A stretch of DNA of 64,000 nt from Aquimarina sediminis (GTDB taxonomy: Bacteria > Bacteroidota > Bacteroidia > Flavobacteriales > Flavobacteriaceae). A model generated the notes under the pieces. The model saw nothing but the letters and a program-made list of their open reading frames with translations, was not told the DNA's origin and made no database searches. Shown piece after piece: positions 26,158 through 35,052 of the stretch (within the stretch, counting starts at the first letter, position 1; the number at the start of each line of letters is the position of its first letter). Both the position numbers and the translations under genes were made by a program. The stretch covers positions 930,001 to 994,000 of the forward strand of contig NZ_POYJ01000002.1 in assembly GCF_002895435.1 (NCBI RefSeq), read 5' to 3'.

Positions 26158-28428
26158 ATGGGATATAAATTATTAATTATGTTATTCCTGGTTAGTCTTA
26201 ATTTAATAAGTCAAACTGATGGGATGAGTTACCAAGCAATTATTTTAAACCCTGAAGGCGTTGGAACAGAATTACCTGGAGAAAATGATTATAATGGAGT
26301 TTTTAAAAGTAAATCTATTTCTTTAAGGTTTACTGTAACAAATCATACAAATAGTATTGAGTATGCAGAAAAACATTTCACGAAAACTGATGAATTTGGT
26401 ATGGTTAATGTCGTGATAGGTGCTGGAATACCAGAAATTGGTGAGTACACTGATATTTTTTGGGATGGTGAAAAAAAAACATTAAAGGTTGAAATTAGCT
26501 TTGGGGGTAATTATGAAGAATTAAGTATTCAAGAACTTTTATTTACGCCGTACGCATTTCATAGAGAGATCATTGCAACGGGGGATTTGAGTATAGAAGG
26601 AAATACTCTTTTTGCGGGGAACTTAGTTGTAGACGGAACCACAGATCTAAATAACTCTCTTTCTGTTAATGATGGTTTTTCAACGAATTTGACAGGTACT
26701 TTAACGGTAGGAGGCGAGACTACTTTAAATGAAAATTTAGTTGTAGATGGAACTACAGATCTAAATAATTCTCTTTCCGTTAACAATGATTCTCCCACGA
26801 GTTTGACAGGTACTCTAACAGTAGGAGGAGGTGTTACTTTAAATGACAATTTGGTTGTAAATGGAATTACAGATCTAAAGAACTCTCTTTCTGTTAATAA
26901 TGGTTCTCCCACGAGTTTGACAGGTACTCTAACAGTAGGAGGAGATGTTACTTTAAATGAAAGCCTGGTTGTAGATGGAACCACAGGTCTAAACAACTCT
27001 CTTTCTGTTAATAATGGTTCTCCTACGAATTTGACGGGTACTCTAACAGTAGGAGAAGATGTTACTTTAAATGACAATTTGGTTGTAGATGGAACCACAG
27101 ATCTAAATAACTCTCTTTCTGTTAATAATGGTTCTCCAACAAGTTTGACAGGTACTTTAGAAGTTACTGAGTCTACAACTTTAAAAGACAGATTAGATGT
27201 TAATGGACAAACTACGATTAAAGCAGTCCTTAGTGGAGGAGACGAAAATTATAACAACTACCCGTTTAGAGTAGAAGGAGGAAGCAATGGGGTTGCAATA
27301 AAAATTGATTCTGAAACCCCAGATAGTAATAATAATTTTATCACCTTTTTTGATAAATTAGATAATCCAATAGGGCGTATAGAAGGTCAGACTGCTACAG
27401 ATGTACGTAATGAACCTGATTTTATTTATGACCAAAGTATACTAGTTGCAGAGCAAGCAAAAGCGATTGCTAATCAGGCGTTAGCAGCTATTCCTGTGAC
27501 TAGTGGAGGGGTTGTAGTCACAGTTGGTGTTTGTGGAGGTTGTATAGCAGCGGCAGCGGCAGACCTTGTGTTGGCTACAGCTAACTTAGCCGCATTCAAT
27601 GTGTTTGCTTTTGAGAATTTAGGTGTTTCCTACCAATCAGGGTCGGCAGATTATGCAGAATGGTTAAAGAGACAAAACCCTGAAGAAATAATAAAGCCAT
27701 CTGATATTGTTGGGATAAGAGGAGGGATGATTTCTAAAAATACTACGAATGCTAATCAATTTTTGGTTATTTCAACAAAGCCGGTTGTGTCCGGAAATAT
27801 GCCTTCAGTTGACCAAAAGAAACTATATAACCAAGTAGCTTTTTTAGGACAAGTTCCTACTAAAGTTAGAGGAAAAGTTAATGTAGGAGATTATATAATT
27901 CCTTCTGGAAAAAATGATGGAGTTGGGGTGGCTGTATCTCCAGAGGAAATTTCTCCAAAACAATATAAACTTATAGTTGGTATTGCTTGGTCTCCAATCT
28001 TATTTGATATAGATAGTTACTCTCTTATCAATATGGCTATCGGGTTAAAGTCTAATGATCTAGCTGTGTTGGTGGAGAAGCAAGAAGAAAGAATATCTAA
28101 TTTAGAATATAATTATGAAGTATTAAATCAAAGAATGACAGCTTTTGAATCTGGTAAACTCATTGAACCAATATTGAGTAGTGATAAAGTTGTACATAAG
28201 GATATGACAATATCTAAAAATAAAGATACGGTTAAAATGCCAATGGAACTTACTGATAAAATTTTAAATGATGCGATTACCTATTTACAGGAAGAATACA
28301 TGAGAATAGGTGTAGATATAAATAAACATATTGGGTTAAGTAAGTTACTTAATGATAAAGATTATCAGAAAGAAATATTTAATAAGACAAAAAAGCGATA
28401 TAAAGAAATGTATAATAAGTACTATTGA
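26158..28428 (+). CDS. Repeat-containing fibre-like surface protein
   Basis: The 756-residue protein has a signal peptide (MGYKLLIMLFLVSLNLIS). Residues about 22-140 form the Bacteroidota N-terminal domain that begins GMSYQAIILNP and ends TPYAFH. Residues about 155-345 are five tandem 38-residue repeats of the form NLVVDGTTDLNNSLSV, then TLTVGG, predicted to stack as beta structure. A Gly/Ala-rich hydrophobic stretch follows. The segment from about 496 (SADYAEWLKRQ, then DIVGIRGGMIS and VGDYIIPSG) resembles the peptidase-G2-like C-terminal domain of phage tail-fibre proteins, which folds or trims fibre trimers. A coiled coil (about 640-670) and a charged helical tail end the protein. A trimeric adhesin or fibre is the inference. 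No C-terminal sorting domain is present. Confidence 0.7.
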   Translation: MGYKLLIMLFLVSLNLISQTDGMSYQAIILNPEGVGTELPGENDYNGVFKSKSISLRFTVTNHTNSIEYAEKHFTKTDEFGMVNVVIGAGIPEIGEYTDIFWDGEKKTLKVEISFGGNYEELSIQELLFTPYAFHREIIATGDLSIEGNTLFAGNLVVDGTTDLNNSLSVNDGFSTNLTGTLTVGGETTLNENLVVDGTTDLNNSLSVNNDSPTSLTGTLTVGGGVTLNDNLVVNGITDLKNSLSVNNGSPTSLTGTLTVGGDVTLNESLVVDGTTGLNNSLSVNNGSPTNLTGTLTVGEDVTLNDNLVVDGTTDLNNSLSVNNGSPTSLTGTLEVTESTTLKDRLDVNGQTTIKAVLSGGDENYNNYPFRVEGGSNGVAIKIDSETPDSNNNFITFFDKLDNPIGRIEGQTATDVRNEPDFIYDQSILVAEQAKAIANQALAAIPVTSGGVVVTVGVCGGCIAAAAADLVLATANLAAFNVFAFENLGVSYQSGSADYAEWLKRQNPEEIIKPSDIVGIRGGMISKNTTNANQFLVISTKPVVSGNMPSVDQKKLYNQVAFLGQVPTKVRGKVNVGDYIIPSGKNDGVGVAVSPEEISPKQYKLIVGIAWSPILFDIDSYSLINMAIGLKSNDLAVLVEKQEERISNLEYNYEVLNQRMTAFESGKLIEPILSSDKVVHKDMTISKNKDTVKMPMELTDKILNDAITYLQEEYMRIGVDINKHIGLSKLLNDKDYQKEIFNKTKKRYKEMYNKYY
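26620..27189 (+). repeat. Five tandem 114-bp repeats within the fibre gene
   Basis: The units start at about 26620, 26734, 26848, 26962 and 27076. Each codes for 38 residues, and they share long identical blocks such as ACAGATCTAAATAA. The fifth copy diverges after LTGTLEV. The opposite strand shows a 179-residue open frame that is only the mirror of these repeats. Confidence 0.93.
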
Positions 28429-28602
28429 TAAGCAGTAAGTATTTATATTTTGTGATATGTCTGATTGAATAGTAAAAGTTTTCTATAATGTAAGTAAGTA
28501 GATATTTATTATGGGTTGAATGCAAGTCAGAATACGGATTCTCCAATTTCCAGGCAGGTATTTCTTAAGTCTTAATAAATCTTGATAAGATTTTTAAATA
28601 AA

Positions 28603-28632
28603 AAAGCAGCTGTACTATTTTACAGCTGCTTT
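28603..28632 (-). terminator. Terminator of the small duplicated exported-protein gene, copy B
   Basis: AAAGCAGCTGTA (28603-28614) pairs perfectly with TACAGCTGCTTT (28621-28632). On the minus strand it is followed by T residues. Confidence 0.85.
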
Positions 28633-28655
28633 ATCTTATAATAGGTGGTTAACTA

Positions 28656-29012
28656 TTATGCTCCGATTGGTTTTTCGATTTTTAAAGAGATTTGATATAC
28701 TCTATTTTTGATATCGGATGCTTTAACTTTGATTTTTTTATAATTCAGTCTTGATTTTATGTAAGATTCTATAACTTGTCTTTTAGAATCTACATTCAAT
28801 ACTACGATTTCACCTTCAGTATTTATGGTGAATTCAATTTTAGCTCTTAATTGTTGTTCTTGTTCTAATAATTTGATTTGAGGTTTTTCTAAAAGAACTG
28901 CAATTTGATCTCTTAGTTGTGGGTTAGAATCTTTTTCTGGTTTGCTATTAATAGCAAATAATTGACTTGCACCTAGTACAAGGACAAATACTAAAACTGT
29001 TAACTCTTTCAT
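28656..29012 (-). CDS. Small exported protein, copy B of a duplicated pair
   Basis: The 118-residue protein has a signal peptide (MKELTVLVFVLVLGASQLFA). The core AKIEFTINTEGEIVVLNVD is identical to that of copy A at 23626-23979, with more change at the C-terminus. The start at 29012 is preferred over an upstream in-frame start at 29069 because it aligns with copy A and leaves an intact signal peptide. Function is unknown. High conservation of the middle with drift at the ends indicates that both copies remain under selection. Confidence 0.75.
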   Translation of the reverse strand: MKELTVLVFVLVLGASQLFAINSKPEKDSNPQLRDQIAVLLEKPQIKLLEQEQQLRAKIEFTINTEGEIVVLNVDSKRQVIESYIKSRLNYKKIKVKASDIKNRVYQISLKIEKPIGA

Positions 29013-29461
29013 TTTTTGTGGTTTTAAATTAAGTTTATAAATATTGGTTATCATACTGTTACATAACAAAAGTAGAATTGAATATTACCTTATTTTAATT
29101 TTTAATGTTACGATAATGTTTCATTAATGTTATGTAAACGTTAATTAAAGAGAAATTTAACTTTAATTAAACTTTGCAGAATAAATACTTTTTTATGTTT
29201 ACTTGTAAAGAATATATATGAAATTGAGTCACAAGTGTTAAATTTGTATTTTTTAGATTCAAATACTATAGGATTTTCATTTTTCATCAACTTTTCAATG
29301 TTACCTTAATGTTAAGTTGTGGTTTTTCCGCAAGACAGATTTGAATTATAATGCACTGAAAATCAATTTTTTATATGTTAACTAATTGTTAACTATATGT
29401 TGGGAATTTCCTAAAAACCTGAATTATTAGGGCATAGAACCTCATTACTAACACATTTTTT
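29013..29461. other. Intergenic region upstream of the nitrilase gene
   Basis: Most of these 449 bases belong to duplicated segment copy B. The last 130 bases are AT-rich. No other gene, RNA or terminator was recognised. Confidence 0.4.
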
Positions 29462-30418
29462 ATGAAAGATCAATTACTAACAGTTGCATTGGCTCAGATT
29501 TCACCAGTTTGGTTAGATAAAACTGCAACCATAAACAAAATAGAGAAGGCCATTAAGGAAGCGGCATCCAAAAAATCAGAGCTTGTTGTTTTTGGAGAAA
29601 CACTTCTTCCTGGGTATCCATTTTGGATATCTCTTACAGATGGAGCTCAATTTAATAGTACAGTGCAAAAAGAAATACATGCGCATTATGCTCAAAATGC
29701 AATCGTAATAGAAAATGGAGATTTGGATTCTATATGCGATCTTGCAGAGAAGAATAATATAGCGATTTATCTGGGTATTATTGAACGACCACTTGATAGG
29801 GGAGGTCATAGTTTATACGCGTCATTGGTGTATATCGATCAAAAAGGAGAAATAAGGTCTGTACACCGTAAATTACAACCCACTTATGAAGAACGATTAA
29901 CATGGTCTCCTGGGGACGGAAATGGACTTCTAGTACATTCTCTTAAGGCGTTTACTGTTGGGGGATTAAACTGTTGGGAAAACTGGATGCCTTTACCTAG
30001 AGCCGCGTTGTACGGTCAGGGAGAGAATTTACACATATCTGTGTGGCCAGGAAGTGATTACAATACTAAGGATATCACTCGTTTTATAGCCAGAGAATCA
30101 CGATCATATGTGATTGCCGTCTCTGGTTTGATGAGAAAAGAAGATTTTCCGCCAAATACTCCATATCTAGATGAGATTTTAGAAAATACTCCTGAGGTTT
30201 TGGGTAATGGTGGATCATGTATTGCGGGGCCTGACGGTGAATGGGTGTTAGAACCTGTGTTGTATAAAGAAGGATTGCTTATAGAAACATTAGATTTTAA
30301 TAGAGTATTACAAGAACGTCAAAATTTTGACCCTGTAGGTCATTATTCACGACCTGATGTAACGCAACTACATATAAATAGAGAGCGGCAAAGTACAGTT
30401 CGGTTTGCTAAAGAATAG
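29462..30418 (+). CDS. Nitrilase / carbon-nitrogen hydrolase
   Basis: The 318-residue protein shows the Glu-Lys-Cys triad of the nitrilase superfamily: Glu46 in VVFGETLLPGYP, Lys137 in HRKLQPTYEER, and Cys171 in GGLNCWENWMPL. The CWENWMPL context and overall length fit true nitrilases (nitrile to acid plus ammonia) or cyanide hydratases rather than amidases of the same fold. It has no signal peptide. The gene lies between duplicated segment B and the pseudouridine-synthase-like gene, with 48 bases to the latter, which has its own promoter. The substrate cannot be read from the sequence. Confidence 0.87.
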   Translation: MKDQLLTVALAQISPVWLDKTATINKIEKAIKEAASKKSELVVFGETLLPGYPFWISLTDGAQFNSTVQKEIHAHYAQNAIVIENGDLDSICDLAEKNNIAIYLGIIERPLDRGGHSLYASLVYIDQKGEIRSVHRKLQPTYEERLTWSPGDGNGLLVHSLKAFTVGGLNCWENWMPLPRAALYGQGENLHISVWPGSDYNTKDITRFIARESRSYVIAVSGLMRKEDFPPNTPYLDEILENTPEVLGNGGSCIAGPDGEWVLEPVLYKEGLLIETLDFNRVLQERQNFDPVGHYSRPDVTQLHINRERQSTVRFAKE

Positions 30419-30421
30419 TTG

Positions 30422-30451
30422 TTGTACCTATGCTTTAAACAATTATCTTTG
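30422..30451 (+). promoter_or_regulatory. Promoter of the pseudouridine-synthase-like gene
   Basis: TTG at 30422-30424, a 19-base spacer and TATCTTTG at 30444-30451 match the Flavobacterium-type TTG-N17-23-TAnnTTTG promoter. It is 15 bases upstream of the ATG at 30467. Confidence 0.65.
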
Positions 30452-30466
30452 CACAAAATTTAAGAT

Positions 30467-31306
30467 ATGAGTCGTGGAGATAATTCCCCAGGAGGGAAAA
30501 ATAGAGGAAGACAAGATGGGAAATCAAAAGGGAAGTCGTATGGTCGAAATAATGCGTCAAGAAAAAAGACAAGTGCTCCCCTTAAGAAGATTTCTGATTC
30601 TGATGAGATAAGACTTAATAAGTTTGTAGCGAATTCTGGAGTTTGCTCCAGAAGAGAAGCAGATCTATATATAGAAACAGGAAGTGTGTGGGTAAACGGT
30701 AAACCGATTACCGAAATGGGCTATAAAGTAAAGCTAACCGATGAGGTTAAGTTTGATGGGCGACTAATCACCCCACATAAAAAAGAATATGTTCTTCTTA
30801 ATAAACCAAAAGGTTTTGTGACCAGTACAAGTCCTGAGAAAACCAGAACAGTAATGGATCTAGTATCCAATGCCTCTAAATCAGTACTTAAACCAGTAGG
30901 TAGATTAGAGAGAAATACTACTGGATTGCTTTTGTTTACAAATGATGTAGACTTAGAAAAAAAATTAACACATCACAAGAGTGAGGTGCGCAAAATATTT
31001 CATGTAGAACTAGAACGTAATTTAAAATATGAAGACCTACAGAAGATAGAAAAGGGAATCAAATTAGAAGAAGGTTTTGTAAATGTAGATGAAATCTCTT
31101 ACATAGAAGGAGCTTCTAAAAATGAAATAGGGATTCAATTACAATCTTCTAAAAATGGAATAATTCATAAACTTTTTGAACACCTTAATTATAGTGTTGT
31201 TAAGTTGGATCGAGTAATTTTTGCTGGATTAACTAAAAAAGACTTACCTCGTGGACATTGGAGGATACTTACAGAGCAAGAAGTAATTAATCTTAGGATG
31301 ATGTAG
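30467..31306 (+). CDS. RsuA/RluB-family pseudouridine synthase-like protein with altered active site
   Basis: The 279-residue protein has a basic Gly/Lys-rich N-terminus (1-40) and an S4 RNA-binding domain (about 48-105, RLNKFVANSGVCSRREAD). The catalytic domain starts YVLLNKPKGFVTS. In all active family members the motif GRLDxxTxGLLLxTND carries the catalytic Asp. Here it reads GRLERNTTGLLLFTND, with Glu148 (codon GAG at 30908-30910). The usual GRNRxVRR segment is also changed, to SKNGIIHK (about 228-235). The rest (FEHLNYSVVKLDRV, GLTKKDLPRGHWR) is conserved. It is either inactive but RNA-binding, or has unusual chemistry. It lies at the position where related genomes carry the canonical synthase after the prenyltransferase gene. 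Confidence 0.82.
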   Translation: MSRGDNSPGGKNRGRQDGKSKGKSYGRNNASRKKTSAPLKKISDSDEIRLNKFVANSGVCSRREADLYIETGSVWVNGKPITEMGYKVKLTDEVKFDGRLITPHKKEYVLLNKPKGFVTSTSPEKTRTVMDLVSNASKSVLKPVGRLERNTTGLLLFTNDVDLEKKLTHHKSEVRKIFHVELERNLKYEDLQKIEKGIKLEEGFVNVDEISYIEGASKNEIGIQLQSSKNGIIHKLFEHLNYSVVKLDRVIFAGLTKKDLPRGHWRILTEQEVINLRMM

Positions 31307-31340
31307 TACTTTTGCAAAACAACAATAATTTGATAATACT

Positions 31341-32168
31341 CTAGTATCTGCTTAATAATTCCTTGAGTTCATCATAGTATTGCTTGGTAATATAAATGCC
31401 ATTATGACCAGCACCTTTAATCGTACTATATTCGATTTTATTAGGGTATAACGATTTTAATCTTTTAGAGTTTTCTTGGGGGTTAATTAGTACATCATTG
31501 GTGCCATGAAAAATTTGAATTGGGCATGCTACATTCTCTAAAAATTTATAAGAAGGAATCTCGTAACGAATAAGCATTTTTGGCACAGGGGTGATGTTTG
31601 CTATAAAATCATCCCAGGCATAATAAGGTGCTTCCAATATTAAGAGTTTTGGATTGTTTTTTGAAGCGGTATATGAAGCAAACCCTGTACCTATAGAAAA
31701 ACCTAAAACAATGATGTTTTTTTCAGGATATCGTGTTTTTGTATAGTCATATATTTTTTGGGCATCATTATATAACTCAGATTCTTTTTGATAAAAACCA
31801 TCACTTTTTCCATAACCTCTGTAGTCAACAAACAAGATGTCATAGTTGTTTTTTGTATATAAAGAAGCACGTCTTCCCCATTCATGAATTGCTCCGGCAT
31901 TACCATGATAATATAAAATAACACCTTTGCTGATGCCTTTAGTTTTAAAAAGTACTGCATTTAAGATCACATCTTTTTCTACAGGAATATTAATTTCTTC
32001 AAAAGGCTGGTTAAATGAATAGGTATAGTCTTTTTCAAGAATTTTAGGGCTGAAAAAAAAGTGCTCTTGCCTAAAATATAGATATAAATACCCAAAAAGA
32101 ATAAGAATAGTTATAAATAGGGTGAACCTAATAAATCTACGCCCTATTTTTCTATAACTAATCTTCAA
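31341..32168 (-). CDS. Membrane-anchored alpha/beta hydrolase
   Basis: The 275-residue protein has an N-terminal membrane helix (about 13-32). An alpha/beta hydrolase domain follows with oxyanion motif YYHGNAG, nucleophile Ser158 in GFSIGTG, acid Asp in FHGTND, and His in GAGHNG. It resembles the ABHD13/17 type (thioesterase/esterase-like 'lysophospholipase' annotations). It is the last gene of a five-gene operon that runs from 36227, separated from the glycosyltransferase gene by 2 bases. A role in trimming or transferring an acyl group on the glycan product is possible but unproven. Confidence 0.82.
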   Translation of the reverse strand: MKISYRKIGRRFIRFTLFITILILFGYLYLYFRQEHFFFSPKILEKDYTYSFNQPFEEINIPVEKDVILNAVLFKTKGISKGVILYYHGNAGAIHEWGRRASLYTKNNYDILFVDYRGYGKSDGFYQKESELYNDAQKIYDYTKTRYPEKNIIVLGFSIGTGFASYTASKNNPKLLILEAPYYAWDDFIANITPVPKMLIRYEIPSYKFLENVACPIQIFHGTNDVLINPQENSKRLKSLYPNKIEYSTIKGAGHNGIYITKQYYDELKELLSRY

Positions 32169-32170
32169 AA

Positions 32171-33580
32171 TTATGGAGCTTCTTTTAAATTGCTTTCTTG
32201 GATTAAGAATTTTGGGGTAGAATAATCCTTTAAAATCTCTCTACCAAAAATAATAAAAACAATAATATACTCTAGCGATACCATCCAGAGGTTTTCTTTA
32301 AAATCAGGATGGATATATGCTGTATAGCTAAAAATGATCATAAAAGACCAGGCAATTGGGAATTTGTAATTAGTAAATATACAGAGAGATAGTGGTACAG
32401 CAATATACCAGGGGTGTACAGTTGTTGATAGGAAGTAATATCCAGAGATACCCAAAAGCATACCTGCAATGAGTTGTGGTGTTTTTTCGTTATTTCTAAT
32501 AAAAGACAGACCTAAAAGAATTGCAATTACTATTAAAGGTAAAATCTTACCTGCGGTTTCAATAACATTCCAGCCCACGATTTGATAGCCTATCCAGCGA
32601 ATAATAAAAAAGATACTTGCATTAAATTCAAAATTTTGAAACCACAGACTAATTGTTTTACTGAAATTATTTAAGAACTCTACTGATAGAAAAGGCGCAA
32701 ATGTTAAAAAGACAGTACAAATGACTATACTATAAAACCCTGTGAGTTGCAGTAATCCTAACCTTACACTACGTTTGTCAAAGCCTTTTTCTTCTTGAAG
32801 AACAAACTTTTGAAAAAACAGGGGTAAGAATAACAAAGGAATAAGTTTTACAGAAACAGAAAGCCCTAAAATGATTGCAGCCCAATACCAATATCTTTTT
32901 TGTAAAAGATATAATGACCAGACGATAAAAAACACCATTATGGCTTCAAAATGAAGGTTCCCTGTTAACTCTATAATGATAAAAGGGTTTAAAATGTACC
33001 AAAAGATTCTTTTTTCAGGAAGATTGAAAGATTGTAATAATCTTCTTCCGAAGAAAAAAGTACCAATATCTGCCAAGATAATGAGTATTCTAAATACTAT
33101 TGCAGAACCCAGAATACTTTTACTAGCAAATAAGGCAGCAATAAAATAACAAAATTGGCTTATTGGTGGGTAATTGGTATAGTGACTTCCATTAAGTTTA
33201 CCCATGCCATTATACAATTCCTGAGCCTGTGCTATTGTAGCATTTCCTTGTGATATCCAGACCTCAGGAAGTGAGAGATAAGGATTAAAACCTTCAAGAA
33301 GCATACGTCCATCCCAAATAAATCTATAGAAATCTTGCGAAAGATTAGGGGTTGCGATTAAAAAAACTACACGAAACAATAGCGCGGCAATAGCCAGAAG
33401 CTTCCAGTTATTAGGATTGAGTTGAATGATTTTATAAGAGACTAAAAATAAAGCAGTCCAAAGACCGATCATTTTAATAAAATCAGTACGTTCTAATTGG
33501 TAAGCGAAACTCCAATAAAAAAGAATCGCAGTAAAAATAAGGAGTATAGAAAATTTATTATATTTCCATTGCTTAAGCAT
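32171..33580 (-). CDS. GT-C-type membrane glycosyltransferase (mannosyltransferase-like)
   Basis: The 469-residue protein has about eleven or twelve membrane segments. The first extracytoplasmic loop contains LSQDFYRFIWDGRMLLEGFNPY, the acidic loop typical of GT-C enzymes that use polyprenol-phosphate sugars, and NYPPISQFCYF follows as in PIG-M/GT87-like proteins. Such enzymes add a sugar to a lipid-linked or protein acceptor on the outer face of the inner membrane. It follows the processive glycosyltransferase gene with a one-base overlap. The donor would be supplied by the DPM1-like gene upstream (35052-35744). Acceptor and sugar are unknown. Confidence 0.78.
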   Translation of the reverse strand: MLKQWKYNKFSILLIFTAILFYWSFAYQLERTDFIKMIGLWTALFLVSYKIIQLNPNNWKLLAIAALLFRVVFLIATPNLSQDFYRFIWDGRMLLEGFNPYLSLPEVWISQGNATIAQAQELYNGMGKLNGSHYTNYPPISQFCYFIAALFASKSILGSAIVFRILIILADIGTFFFGRRLLQSFNLPEKRIFWYILNPFIIIELTGNLHFEAIMVFFIVWSLYLLQKRYWYWAAIILGLSVSVKLIPLLFLPLFFQKFVLQEEKGFDKRSVRLGLLQLTGFYSIVICTVFLTFAPFLSVEFLNNFSKTISLWFQNFEFNASIFFIIRWIGYQIVGWNVIETAGKILPLIVIAILLGLSFIRNNEKTPQLIAGMLLGISGYYFLSTTVHPWYIAVPLSLCIFTNYKFPIAWSFMIIFSYTAYIHPDFKENLWMVSLEYIIVFIIFGREILKDYSTPKFLIQESNLKEAP

Positions 33581-35052
33581 TATAACTTTGAAGTTATAGA
33601 TTTAAAAAATACAAATCCAAAACCTAGAAACAACATAATGTGAAATATAAAGAGTCCAAAATCCTGGAGTTTAAAAGCGCTATATAAAGCAAAGCCAAAG
33701 TATCCCATGAGCATTGCCTCAATTACGGTATTTCCAGAAATATTTTTGTTTACATATTTGTTGCCTTTCCAGGAGTCCTTTAGTGTGTTTATATTAAACT
33801 TTGGGGTACGTACAAATTCACTTTTCTTCCCAAAGTGTCCTTCTAGAACTGCCATAGAGTTATGTACAGAGAAGCCCATCGCAATAGAGAAAAAGGTGAA
33901 GAACATTTTTACATATTCCATAAAATTCCAAAACCCTTTGCCATGAATCTTTTTAAAAGTATGCCAATAACAAAAGAAAAATATAACAGTACTCATTGCG
34001 AAGAATGCAATTACATTAAAGTACCAGCTAAACAATGGATTGTTATTTTTGATATACATTACAGGAACACTTAGTATTGCTACCAGTAATACCAATAAAA
34101 ACATACTACTGTTTAATAAGTGGAAAAAGCTATGAAATTTAGTCTTAAAAGATACAGTTTTGTCTTTAAGCATATTCCAGTATAACTTCTGAAAGTTTTC
34201 TGCAGCACCTTTATTCCATCTAAATTGTTGAGATCTCGCAGCGCTAATTACTACTGGTAGTTCAGCAGGGGTTTCTACTTCTTCCAGATATTTAAATTTC
34301 CATTTCTTTAATTGCGCCCTGTAACTTAAATCCAAATCTTCGGTTAAGGTATCTCCTTGCCAATTACCAGCATCCTCAATACAGGTTTTTCTCCATACAC
34401 CTGCAGTACCATTGAAATTAATAAAGTGATCTTTATAGTTACGTCCTACCTGTTCCATGGTGAAATGAAAATCCAAAGCAAAAGCTTGTATTTTGGTAAG
34501 CATCGAATAATCTCTATTGATGTGCCCCCATCGAGTTTGTACCACACCAATATTTTGTTCTTTGAAATACGGAATGGTTTGTAGAAGCCAGTTCTTTCCA
34601 GGAAGGAAATCGGCATCAAAAATAGCTATAAATTCACCTTTGGCAATTTTGAGACCTTCTTTTAAGGCGCCAGCTTTAAATCCAGTTCGATCCTCACGAC
34701 AAATATGTTTTATATCTAAGCCTGTTTGTTGCAACTTTTTGATATGATCAGCAGTAGAGGTAACAGATTCATCAGTAGAATCATCTAACACCTGAATCTC
34801 TAATTTATCTTTCGGATAATCGAGTTCCGCAATATTATCCAATAAACGATCCATTACATATAGTTCATTATAAACAGGTAACTGAACCGTAACATAAGGA
34901 ATTTCTTCTGTTTTTGAAAAATCAAAAGTAGGAGAATTGTCCGGTTGCTTTCGAGACTTCAGATAATTAAAAAGTAAATTCAGCTGAGCCAAACTATACA
35001 TAAATATAATTAGCAAAGCTAGTGTGTAGGTTATGATGATAGCAATATCCAT
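33580..35052 (-). CDS. Family 2 membrane glycosyltransferase (cellulose synthase-like)
   Basis: The 490-residue protein has one N-terminal membrane helix, a GT2 domain and about four C-terminal helices. The GT2 motifs are VTVQLPVYNE, LDDSTDES, FDADFLPG (the DxD), TLTEDLDLSYRAQL, and QFRWNKGAA (the QxxRW motif of processive synthases). This arrangement is that of cellulose- or glucomannan-synthase-like enzymes that make a polysaccharide or lipid-linked sugar at the membrane. It is third in the operon, overlapping its neighbours by one base on each side. The polymer cannot be named from sequence. Confidence 0.85.
   Translation of the reverse strand: MDIAIIITYTLALLIIFMYSLAQLNLLFNYLKSRKQPDNSPTFDFSKTEEIPYVTVQLPVYNELYVMDRLLDNIAELDYPKDKLEIQVLDDSTDESVTSTADHIKKLQQTGLDIKHICREDRTGFKAGALKEGLKIAKGEFIAIFDADFLPGKNWLLQTIPYFKEQNIGVVQTRWGHINRDYSMLTKIQAFALDFHFTMEQVGRNYKDHFINFNGTAGVWRKTCIEDAGNWQGDTLTEDLDLSYRAQLKKWKFKYLEEVETPAELPVVISAARSQQFRWNKGAAENFQKLYWNMLKDKTVSFKTKFHSFFHLLNSSMFLLVLLVAILSVPVMYIKNNNPLFSWYFNVIAFFAMSTVIFFFCYWHTFKKIHGKGFWNFMEYVKMFFTFFSIAMGFSVHNSMAVLEGHFGKKSEFVRTPKFNINTLKDSWKGNKYVNKNISGNTVIEAMLMGYFGFALYSAFKLQDFGLFIFHIMLFLGFGFVFFKSITSKL

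Larger units (their letters stand above)
28601..29330. repeat. Duplicated segment, copy B (right border of accessory island)
   Basis: This is the diverged direct copy of the segment at 23566-24300. It has the same order of hairpin terminator, small exported-protein gene, 24-base block (29166-29189) and AATGTTACCTTA (29297-29308). Copy B continues without recognisable genes to the nitrilase start at 29462. Confidence 0.8.

Noticed and set aside
26559..27098. 179-residue open frame on the minus strand
   Set aside because: It lies exactly opposite the five tandem repeats of the fibre gene, shows the mirrored repeat and has no start context; it is a shadow.
26620..27189. Possible CRISPR-like or intergenic repeat array
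   Set aside because: The repeats are 114 bp, in tandem without spacers, and code for in-frame protein repeats.
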